A stretch of 64,000 nt of DNA, taken from Alnus glutinosa. Taxonomy: Eukaryota; Streptophyta; Magnoliopsida; Fagales; Betulaceae. The stretch is taken from contig NC_084888.1 in NCBI RefSeq assembly GCF_958979055.1, positions 8,355,501-8,419,500 of the forward strand. Direction: 5' to 3'. Positions 55,042-64,000 of this stretch are shown one piece after another. Position 1 is the first letter of the stretch. Each line of letters starts with the position of its first letter. The translations under genes were made by a program, and so were the position numbers. The notes beneath the pieces are model-generated. The model made no database searches. It saw only the letters and a program-made list of their open reading frames with translations, and was not told the DNA's origin.

Positions 55042-55047
55042 TATAAA
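55042..55047 (+). promoter_or_regulatory. TATA box of the peroxidase gene
   Basis: TATAAA lies 185 bp before the start codon. A transcript start about 25-30 bp later gives a 5' UTR of about 155 nt and excludes the in-frame ATG at 55047. Confidence 0.65.
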
Positions 55048-55226
55048 TGGGATCCCATGCTCGTGCTCTCCTCCATCCATCCTTCTTCTCGATCTCTACT
55101 CTAACTTCTACCCAATTACCTCAATTGCATATATTCTCGGTCTCTGCCTGTCAATTTTCTGTAACTGAGCTGGTGTCTTTATTGAAACAAGATAAATTCT
55201 GGGGTTCATCTGAAAAGAAACAGAGC

Positions 55227-56495
55227 ATGGCTTCTACTAATTGTATTTGTATCTGCTTGATTCTTGCTATGTTTTTGTTTCTGTCAAACACGGAATGTGA
55301 AGCACACCTATCGTCTGCGTTTTACGACAACACATGTCCAAAAGCACTTAGTACGATCCGGACAGCTATCAGGACAGCCGTCTCTCGTGAGCGCAGAATG
55401 GCAGCATCCCTCATTCGGCTCCATTTTCACGACTGTTTTGTTCAGGTAATTAACCTTAACTAAAATGTGTAAAAGTTTCCACGCCAAGTTTTCGACAGAC
55501 TAAATTTAACACTATGAGTCATTTGTTTGCAGGGTTGTGATGCATCAATCTTGCTTGATGATGCTCCTTCAATATCGAGCGAGAAAAAAGCTGTAAACAA
55601 TGACAACTCAGTCAGAGGATACAATGTCATAGAGGATGTCAAATCCCAAGTGGAAAGCATTTGTCCTGCCACTGTATCATGTGCAGATATTGTTGCAGTT
55701 GCCGCTCGCGACGCATCTGTTGCTGTGAGTATACTAGGAAATTAATTTGTTGACCTTAAATGAAATGTAATTATCGTCTAATTAGTAATTGATGAACTTT
55801 CTGCGTTCACAATCAGGTGGGTGGACCGACATGGACGGTCAAGCTTGGAAGAAGAGACTCCACAACAGCAAGCCGTAGCCTAGCTGAGAGCAACCTTCCA
55901 AGGTTTACAGACAACCTTGAGAGCCTAATATCCTTGTTTGGTAACAAAGGTTTGAATGAAAGAGACATGGTTGCGCTTTCAGGTTTGAGCCTAATTACTC
56001 TATGATCATGACATATACTAAAAGAAGTAATAATATTATCATGTCAAGATAATTAAGCGCGACACGGCTAAATGCTAAATGTCTTCATGAAAATGTACAG
56101 GAGCACATACAATTGGCCAAGCAAGTTGCCGGACCTTCCGTGATAGGATTCACAGCAATGCAAGTGATATCGACGCTGGGTTTGCTAGCACTAGAAAGCG
56201 CAGGTGTTCTGATCTTGATGGAGATAGCGATGGGAATCTAGCGCCGCTTGATTTGGTGACTCCCAATTCTTTTGATTATAACTACTTCAAGAATCTCATT
56301 CAGAAGAAGGGCCTGCTACAATCTGATCAAATACTCTTTAGTGGAGGATCCACAGACAGCATTGTTACAGAGTATAGCAAGAGCAGCTCAACTTTCCCGG
56401 CAGACTTTGCAGCTGCCATGTTAAAGATGGGAGATATTGATCCTACCACTGGTTCTGAAGGGCAGATACGAAAATTTTGTAATGTTGTCAACTAA
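55227..56495 (+). CDS. Class III peroxidase (secretory), 323 aa, 4 exons
   Basis: Exons are 55227-55445, 55533-55724, 55817-55982 and 56101-56495, the classic four-exon layout. A hydrophobic signal peptide ([20 protein letters not shown]) is followed by the mature start [12 protein letters not shown]. Distal haem site RLHFHDCF holds Arg64 and His68, then [10 protein letters not shown] binds calcium. [18 protein letters not shown] and RRDSTTAS follow. The proximal His is in [11 protein letters not shown] (about residue 195). The C-terminal part has [28 protein letters not shown] and [13 protein letters not shown]. These enzymes act in the wall or apoplast on H2O2 with phenolics and lignin monomers. 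Sequence details recall the lignin-forming anionic type, which is an inference. All catalytic residues are present, so it should be active. Confidence 0.97.
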
Positions 56496-56640
56496 TTAAA
56501 TTGTGTGTTATGAGCCTACTTCATAGAGATTGTATTTTGTGATTGAAACTATTGTTTTGACACTTCAAGTGGTCAATTTATCCTACTTCAAGATTATGAG
56601 TAATCTGATGATCTATTCAATACTGTAATCTAGTTTAAAT

Positions 56641-57020
56641 CACCACAAAAAAAATGACACTTGCAGGTTGCCACGTGTATCGGACCCATACACGTGACAA
56701 GCTGTTATACACGTGTAAATGGCCACGTGTGTGCGACGTGGCAGATCCGGTTGTTACGAAATGCACAACCTGCCACGTGCCCACCAAATACATGTGGCCA
56801 ATGTGCCACGTGTATCTCAGTACACGTGTCTGCCTGTCAGCCACGTGTACTACACATGCGGCTGACATGTCAGCTGCATGTACTAAGATACACGTGTCTG
56901 ACACGTCAATCATGTGGATTTAATCCACGTGGCATGTCGGCCACGTGAACATTAATACACGTGGCAGACAGATGAAAACGTGTATTACAATGCACGTTGC
57001 CGATTGTTGCCACGTGGATT
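56641..57020. repeat. CACTA subterminal CACGTG array
   Basis: About 13 CACGTG palindromes occur in 380 bp, mostly as GCCACGTGTA, TACACGTG or CCACGTGGCA in both orientations. CACTA subterminal repeats are the binding sites of the TNPA-type protein. CACGTG is also the plant G-box bound by bHLH and bZIP factors. Confidence 0.9.
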
Positions 57021-58502
57021 ACAATACATCTGGCAACAGTCGGCCGCTGTGGCACAATTTTATTTTATTTTTTCTAAAACTATCACAAAATTCATTTTAC
57101 CCAAAAATTTCACAAAAATATTAGAAGAACATTTAAAATTTACCGCAAACACAAAATCAAAATACAAAAATCAATAATTTGAAAATTATGTACTAATAAA
57201 CGTGTTTGTACTAATAAATTATGTACACAAATCAAATTACACAATGAACATGTTTGTTACTAACAAAACATAAACGAACAGAATATCTACTAAGCTGAAG
57301 ACCGTCTCTGCTGATCACGATCTCCCGTAGTAGGCTTGTGCTCGCCAACGGGCGATTGCTGCGCGAGGGATGGTGTAGCGAGCGATGGTGTCCCAACGGG
57401 AGAGTACTGGAGATACACGTGTCTAACACGTCAGCCGCGTGGATTTAATCCACGTGGCATGTCGGCCACGTGAACATTAATACACGTGGCAGACAGATGA
57501 AAACGTGTATTACAATGCACGTTGCCGACTATTGCCACGTGGATTACAATACATGTGGCCACAGTCGGCTGCTGGAAATTTGCCACGTGGCACAATTTTA
57601 TTTATTTATTTTATTTTTTCTAAAACTATTATAAAATTCATTTTACCCAAAAATTTCACAAAAATATTAGAAGAACATTTAAAATTTACCGCAAACACAA
57701 AATCAAAATACAAAAATCAATAATTTGAAAATTATGTACTAATAAACGTGTTTGTACTAATAAATTATGTACACAAATCAAATTACACAATGAACATGTT
57801 TGTTACTAACAAAACATAAATGAACAGAATATCTACTGAGCTGAAGATCGTCTCTGCTGATCACGATCTCCCGTAGTAGGCTTGTGCTCGCCAACGGGCG
57901 ATTGCTGTGCGATGGATGGTGTAGCAGGCGATGGTGTCCCGACAGGAGAGTGCTGGAGATACACGTGTTTGACACGTCAGCCGCGTGGATTTAATCCACG
58001 TGGCATGTCGGCCACGTGAACATTAATACACGTGGCAGACAGATGAAAACGTGTATTACAATGCACGTTGCCGACTATTGCCACGTGGATTACAATACAT
58101 GTGGCCACAGTCGGCTGCTGGAAATTTGCCACGTGGCACAATTTTATTTATTTATTTTATTTTTTCTAAAACTATCATAAAATTCATTTTACCCAAAAAT
58201 TTCACAAAAATATTAGAAGAACATTTAAAATTTACCGCAAACACAAAATCAAAATACAAAAATCAAAAATTTGAAAATTATGTACTAATAAACGTGTTTG
58301 TACTAATAAATTATGTACACAAATCAAATTACACAATGAACATGTTTGTTACTAACAAAACATAAATGAACAGAATATCTACTGAGCTGAAGATCGTCTC
58401 TGCTGATCACGATCTCCCGTAGTAGGCTTGTGCTCGCCAACGGGCGATTGCTGCGCGAGGGATGATGTAGCGGGCGATGGTGTCCCGACGGGAGAGTGCT
58501 GG
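56886..58502. repeat. Tandem triplication of the CACTA end (525, 546, 546 bp)
   Basis: Units 56886-57410, 57411-57956 and 57957-58502 each start AGATACACGTGT and contain the CACGTG motifs, an AT-rich middle (ATTTCACAAAAATATTAG) and a copy of the 3' end of the upstream minus-strand ORF ([19 protein letters not shown]). Units 2 and 3 are nearly identical. Unit 1 is shorter and more diverged. Confidence 0.93.
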
Positions 58503-60800
58503 CTCAACTGTCGTCCAATAGGCGACAACGGATCAATCGTTGTCGCATTACCTGCAAGTAATGAAAACAATTAAAAAAATATAGTAATTATATGCAAATT
58601 TTCTCAAATAATCAAAACAATTAAAAATAAGCAGTTTACACAATATTAATCATACCTGCAGAAACACTACAAACAGACGACGTATTACCTCCGTTTACAG
58701 GTGGAGACTACTGAGCACCTGGGCTCACATGCGATACTCCCGTAGAGGTGAGGATCACCTCGAGTTGTCGCATGCGCTGCTCCAAGGCGTCATTCATCTC
58801 TCTCTCAGCCCGTAGCAACGTCTCCATTGTCGCCATCCTCCTGTCATGTGAGACCCAGTCCCGAGATGTGCCCTGAGATGACCCCCCTTGTGAGCGAGCC
58901 CGATATGAGAAACACGTCTCACGTATCGGAGTAACGTTCAGGCCAACCTGCCGAACCCTCCCTGCGTACTCAAGCCTCCCCAACACTTGTTCGTACGCGT
59001 CGTTCGATGCCCAACGCACCGTGTCATCTGACACGCTCTGAGTTGCGGTAGGATCACTGGATAAATTCTGTGTCATCCTCTCCTGTACGTCGTCAACATA
59101 AAATACACAAAAATTCAATATGTACTTTATCACATACATAACTTATAAATATTAGTAAAATAGATCAGTAGCATACACATAAGACTCGTGTACGTTCGTT
59201 AAGGTAAGTGTCGTCCTTCCTAGTGTGCATCTTCACGAACGACTCAGCTCGAGTGGGGGGCGTGCCAAATGAAGATGCCAGTCGCAATCCAATTGAAATA
59301 AATAACAAATAGTAATATAAATTTAATGTAAAAAAAAAAAAAAAACATTTGGACACAAATATTATAACATCTACATATATTTGTTCATACCTCATCGTGA
59401 TTAAATCTGGCATAACTTTTAGATCCCAAACAAAGGGGGAGGTCGTTCTGCTCCCGCATCTGCTTCATCCGTTCACATATCGCCTACGCAAATTAAATGA
59501 ACAGTTATGAAAAATACACAACATTAATAGTAATATATTCAAATACCTACATACCTTTTTCTGCTCAGTACAATTATCCCTCAGCAGGTCCTCCACTTTT
59601 GTTCTGTCATACTTCTCAAAAACTGCATTAGGCACTCTTGCACGTATACTCTCGGGCTTGTCATTGTCTCGAATATCTAGCGATTTTTTAAATTTTGACT
59701 TCCACGAATGGTGCTTACATCCAATATCAGCCCATGCATATGTATGTGGGACTCGCTCCTCACAAGCATGCCCGTAGCACACCTAAAACGATTGCAGGCT
59801 TGTCCTACGGGTTGTGTTGCAGCATTGTATTGCAACACAACCTTCTTCCCTCTCGGGAGCACCCAATTCCTCACCGGGTCCCTAATCATCTCATAAATAG
59901 ATGCTCCCTTCTGGATTGTACCCTATTCAAAGAATATAAAACATTTAATTTAATATACTAAAAAACTAATTATATAATTTAATTTATGTTATTTTCAAAC
60001 TTAATATTAAACTTAAATTTAATATTATGGGTTTCAATGATGTATAAATATGTACTTACCGAATCTGGTCAGTCTGTATACGCTGGGTCACTGGGTAGCC
60101 TGCATGCTCTTCGCTAATCCCTTCCTCCGGGGGAGGATGCTGATCGTCATCTGAAAGCATATCCTGGGGACTTTCGAGGGCCAATTGATTAGGACCCAAC
60201 ATCGCAAAGTCCCCCTCAGGGGGCATCTGGGTTTCCCCCAGATCTAGCCCCTGACTCTCCCCAGAAAGTGGCATCTGGGTCTCCCCCGAAGTTGGAGCCT
60301 GGCTCACCCCAGGCGCAGGGCCCTAGCTCTCTCCCGGTGGCAGCATCTATCTCACCCCCATAGCCGGTATCTGCCTCTCCCCCGGCTGTGGCAGTGGAAA
60401 CCTATCATCCTGTGTCTCACTGTCAGATCCACATGGCGTAGGTCTAGTATAGGTATATGGAAAGTACAGCAAATTAGCCCAATGTGGGCTGATCCCATCA
60501 TGACCCTCTCGCGCCCACCATCGAGTCACATGACCCGGTGAGGTCATCCCCATCTGCGAGAACATTGGTGGCACCAATATGGAGAACAATAATATCCAGC
60601 TGAGTTGGTTTGCCCGTGATCTGACGGGGTCATCCCCGCCGTAGCCGGTAGGATTGGTCTATAAACGGCATTTGGGTGGTGTGGCCGCGGCACAGTATGC
60701 AGTGACGCCTGAGTTATGGACGTGGTCATGGAGGGCATGGGTAGGCGTGGTGCCCAATGTGCACAAGGAGGAAATCTCTGATCCATCGGTACCTGCAAAC
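58380..60800 (-). pseudogene. CACTA TNPA-like gene (Transposase_24 type), exons approximate
   Basis: Minus-strand pieces in order: 60798-60347 (Pro/Gly-rich, MDQRFPPCAHWAPRLP and WWAREGHDGISPHW), 60307-60056 ([20 protein letters not shown] acidic repeats), 59889-59465 ([47 protein letters not shown]), 59413-59165 ([19 protein letters not shown]), 59139-58708 ([24 protein letters not shown] block and an [17 protein letters not shown] coiled coil) and 58570-58380. The order matches plant CACTA second proteins of the Transposase_24 type. The gaps look like introns, though at least one frame change occurs near 59700. Whether it is intact is uncertain. Confidence 0.75.
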
Positions 60801-61326
60801 AATGTATAAAAATTATTAAAGACGTTACTAAAATTATATATTAGTAAGGAACATGCAAATTATACAATGAGATTTATTAAAATTATGCAATGATCAGATT
60901 TATTAATTATTATATGTTACAAATTATAAATGTATATTTAGTTTAAGCGAATTGTACCAACAATGAATATAGCACTCATTCAACGAGAGCTTCAATCGGA
61001 TCAATGTCGGGCCTGTCGTGCTCAAATTCATCATTCATATCGTGTAGGTCAGTAGTGGCTAATACGAGCGGTACGCACTCGTGATAGGTTGCACTTGCGT
61101 CATTACTCCCTTCCCCCTGACCAACGTCATACACGTTTCACGGTTTAGTCCTCACGACACAAACCCAATTTGGGTTCCTTCCATCTTCAACGTAAAATAC
61201 TTGGTCTACTTGAGATGTCAGCATGTAAGGCTCATCAGTAATCGGTTCTCCCCTGTGGACGAGGTGATTGAAGTTGACAAACACTAGGCCATAATCGTCT
61301 ATTATGAATCCCCTGTTTATCGTGGG

Positions 61327-62579
61327 TGAAAAATGAAATTGACTTCTAAAACAAATAACAAGTGTGTGCACACAATGTGTTAACAAAATAATGCAGAAAA
61401 TAAATAACACAAGATTTTCGTTAACGAAGTGGAAACTCAAAATGAGAAAAACCACTTCGGGGCAGCCAAACCTAGGATATCCACTATTTAGAACACAAGA
61501 CTAGATACAAGATAGTAACACTCACATACCCCTAATGCAGTGGTCGTACTTGCTCTCTAACGTGTAATCCAACACGAACGCCTCCCAACCAGGTCTCTTA
61601 CCTCAAGGGGTCTTCAATAAAATCCTTTACCTTAGGGTCGACCCCTAAGATAGACTTCAGTTTAAGTGCATCAACAGCACACACAACAACAGCTCTAGAG
61701 AGAACAAATCAGCTCAATAACCTCACAAAATAACTCTCTAAGCTCTAATGGAATTCAATACCAAATTCTTGCAGTTCTCAAGCATAGGGGCCTCTATTTA
61801 TAGGCTGAGGACTCAAATAAGCATCTGGCTTGATAAAGCTGGGTGCCGTCCGGACAGTGGTCATGGGCCGTTCGGACGGACAACTGTGCGATCAAAATTA
61901 TGAGATTTTTGCTGAAAATCTTTCCTGTTTGAGAGCTGCGTCCGGACGGTGAGGTACTATCGTCCGGACGGTCGCATGTCCGCTGCAAGTAATTTCCTTA
62001 TAAAGGTTTCGCATGTCCGGACCAGGAGGATGGCCGTCCGGACGGGTGATCTGCTGCACGCAATTTCCATATCTGTCATACGCGTGTCCGGACCATGGAA
62101 GATCGGCGTCCGAACGGTTGAGTTTGAATTGCGAACTTGCCTTAAGAAGTAGCACGTCCGGACGGTTGCAGCAATCTTCCCATAATTGCTTTTTGGAAAG
62201 AAAATCTGAATCTTGATTGAACATTGAGGGTCGTCTGGACGGGCTGCTGAGTTGTCCGGACGGATGCAAGCTAGAACAGAAGCTTCTCGATACAGAGGAG
62301 TGTCTGGATGGAAAACCACATCTTCCGAATGGATGATGCTTTAGTCTGAAGAACGTCCGGACGGTATGTCTCGTCGTCCGGATGACTGAAGCTTTGGACA
62401 ACTGGGCGTCTGGATGGGATGACACGTCGTCCGGACGGCTGACAAGGAACCGAAATCTCTGACTTGCAAACAGTGCAAAATCTTCTGAAGCATTTCTGAA
62501 TAACAAAAACCCTGTTAAAAAGCATCTTTACATATAAGTGATTTTGTCCAATCAAAATGTAGCCAATCACAACCTAACA
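61327..62579 (-). mobile_element. Probable solo LTR (Copia-like), 1.25 kb, inside TNP2
   Basis: On minus it runs from TGTTAGGTTGTGATTGGC to TTTCATTTTTCA. Flanks on plus are GTGGG (61322-61326) and ATGGG (62580-62584), an imperfect 5-bp duplication. It separates two halves of one DUF4216 domain, so it is an insertion. A promoter-like TATAAATAGAG lies on minus at about 61791-61801. Upstream of that are about 17 TCCGGACGG-type motifs. No internal region or second LTR is present. Confidence 0.72.
61850..62460. repeat. Array of CGTCCGGACGG motifs in the solo LTR
   Basis: About 17 copies of the palindromic core TCCGGA within (C)GTCCGGACGG lie 20-50 bp apart. Several have single C-to-T or G-to-A changes (TCTGGA, TCCGAA), as expected from decay of methylated cytosine. 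They lie upstream of the TATA motif, where an LTR carries its enhancer. Confidence 0.85.
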
Positions 62580-64000
62580 ATGGGGTCCGCCCAATTGCAC
62601 TTGAATAGGACGTACGTAGTCCTGTCATAGTACTCGACCTCAACTATATCGATTAACTGCCCGTAGTACGTTTCGCCTTCAACTGTTGGCACACATACGC
62701 CGCTGTTCTGGGTCCTCCTACCCACATCATGGGCAAGCATGTGAAACAGTTTGCCATTTACCACGTACCTGTTATACTTGATTGCTGTCTCCTTCAACCA
62801 TCTCCAATGCATAACCAATTTGTGGTCCAATTCCTCCCTATGTTGATCGTCCAGGCCATCAACCTATGTTATAATTTCAAATATTAAAGACCACATTGTA
62901 CATGTGGGGCATGTAATTCCTATCTTAAATTACACTGCATAAATACTATATACAAAAATACCATCATTTCCTTACATATGCACAGTACCATTCGCAGAAC
63001 TACTCATGATGTTGGGCTTCAATAAGAGCGTCCGTAATGCGACCCCTAGTGCATGATCGCCTAAGCGCGTTTTTGTGCATCCTACATTCAGTGGATATAA
63101 TTATGTACTAATTATTATTAATAATTGTATTTGAATCGTGTTAAATCTGTAAACACTACTTACATCCGCAAATGGAGGAACTCTTCAGAGTTGAACATAA
63201 TATAACGGTGAATCTGGTTCATTGCCAACCGGTTTAGGCTAACTCTCATTCCCGCCCCCTTTGAACCATCAGGATTTTTCTGAGGTCTGTGGTGGAAGGT
63301 TGGTGCGTTATCTAGATACCTCGAACAGAACGTTACCAGTTCGGTCGCTATGTAACCCTCCGCAATGCAACCCTCAGGAGCCGCTTTATTTCGCACATTA
63401 GACTTGAAACCCCCAAGGCTCCTGGTGTACACACATGCACATCAAGACATTTTCAGTTTGTCCAACCAAATACATCAAAATAATTAATATATATATATAT
63501 ATTCTCTAATTTTACCTCTCTGTCGGGTACATCCACCTATACTGCACTGGTCCGCTGAGTCTACACTCACGCACAAGATGCACGACCAAGTGGATCATGC
63601 TGGTAAAAAACCCTGAAGGAAATACCTGTTCCAACTTGCACAAACTGATACAGACGTCACCCTACAGTCGGTCCATCTCATCTTGTGTTAGCTTGGTTGA
63701 GCATATGCCTCTGAAAAATGCAGACATCTGCACAAGAGGTCTAACCACTTTATCCGGCAGTGACTGGCGCAATGCAATTGGGAGAAGCTGTTGCATCAGT
63801 ACGTGGCTATTATGGCTCTTCAACCCCAAAATTGTACGTTCCTTGAGCCAAACACACAGTGAAATGTTTGTGGCATATCCGTCTGCGACTCTCACATTTC
63901 GAAGAACCTTTAGAAAACTTTCTTTGTCCTCCCTAGACATCGTGTGACAAGCTGCGGGCATATATGTCTTACCATTTGCGACTGTGAACGGATGCAATTT

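Larger units (their letters stand above)
56641..64000 (-). mobile_element. CACTA (En/Spm) transposon, incomplete at window edge
   Basis: The left end CACCACAAAAAAAATGACAC at 56641 is a CACTA-type terminus with T changed to C. Moving right there are a dense CACGTG subterminal array, three tandem copies of the terminal segment, a TNPA-like gene and a TNP2-like transposase gene with DUF4216 and DUF4218, both on minus. The element continues past 64000. A solo LTR (61327-62579) splits the TNP2 gene and an in-frame stop follows, so this copy is probably dead. It begins 146 bp after the peroxidase stop. Confidence 0.9.
60960..64000 (-). pseudogene. CACTA TNP2-like transposase C-terminal part, interrupted
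   Basis: From the right edge on minus: DUF4218 (63997 to about 63520) with NGKTYMPAACHTMSREDK, LKSHNSHVLMQQLLPIALRQ and a TGA stop near 63662 before further DUF4218 sequence (FHLVVHLVRE-type). Next come GGFKSNVRNKAAPEGCIAEG (63432-63160), a short exon around 63000-63070, and DUF4216 (62830 to about 62581) with GRRTQNSGVCVPTVEG and LFKCNWADP. A 1.25-kb LTR intervenes, and DUF4216 resumes at about 61320-61138 with DDYGLVFVNFNHLVHRGEP and QVFYVEDGRNPNWVCVVRTK, then a stop. The catalytic domain lies beyond the window. Confidence 0.85.

Noticed and set aside
55047..55463. An N-terminally extended peroxidase starting at 55047
   Set aside because: That ATG overlaps the TATA box and would precede transcription start. 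The start at 55227 gives a proper signal peptide.
1..64000. tRNA genes
   Set aside because: Only isolated B-box-like motifs were seen (in the SINE); no cloverleaf could be drawn. A tRNAscan run would be decisive.

Overview
The window reads as nuclear DNA of a dicot plant, probably a woody rosid. Evidence: plant-type spliced genes (a TAC1 branch-angle gene, a class III peroxidase, a plastid DUF4079 protein), AT-rich intergenic sequence with long A/T tracts and microsatellites, and plant transposon families (L1-type LINEs with DUF4283 ORF1, Cassandra and another TRIM, Copia and Gypsy-like LTR elements, hAT MITEs, Mutator-like foldback elements, CACTA elements with DUF4216/DUF4218). The species cannot be fixed from sequence alone.

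Layout. 0.4-5.2 kb: a decayed minus-strand LINE, broken near its 5' end by a Cassandra TRIM whose LTRs carry 5S rRNA-like sequence. 6.3-6.4 kb: a small SINE with a perfect 19-bp target duplication. 7.0-8.4 kb: a non-autonomous hAT element with an 8-bp duplication. 10.1-16.3 kb: a structurally complete but stop-ridden minus-strand LINE with ORF1, ORF2 and a 10-bp duplication. 17.2-17.5 kb: a hAT MITE in the upstream region of the next gene. 17.7-19.7 kb: a four-exon DUF4079 gene whose first intron appears to be GC-AG. 20.1-26.8 kb: a young non-autonomous LTR element (LARD type, minus orientation) with 639-bp LTRs, no gag-pol, and an interior made largely of tandem hairpin-forming repeats. 31.2-32.5 kb: an intronless gene for a proline-rich protein. 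34.5-37.7 kb: a probable 3.2-kb solo LTR. 37.9-41.1 kb: a degraded Copia element with a hAT MITE inside its integrase. 41.4-41.6 kb: a kinesin motor fragment. 46.5-48.0 kb: a CACTA-like element with a TRIM nested in it. 48.3-49.0 and 53.2-53.8 kb: two Mutator-like foldback elements flanking TAC1. 50.3-52.8 kb: TAC1 with a 6-nt first coding exon. 55.2-56.5 kb: a secretory class III peroxidase. 56.6-64.0 kb: an incomplete minus-strand CACTA transposon (TNPA-like and TNP2-like ORFs), interrupted by a solo LTR, whose terminal region is a dense array of CACGTG motifs starting 146 bp after the peroxidase stop codon.

The host genes are four, or five if a weak small ORF at 28.15 kb is real. All are on the plus strand and have no evident functional link to each other; they sit as islands among transposons. 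I did not find a convincing new defence or enzymatic system. The least ordinary signal is the set of tandem hairpin arrays inside the LARD element: stems are kept between copies by paired base changes, which suggests selection or gene conversion on structure rather than on coding.
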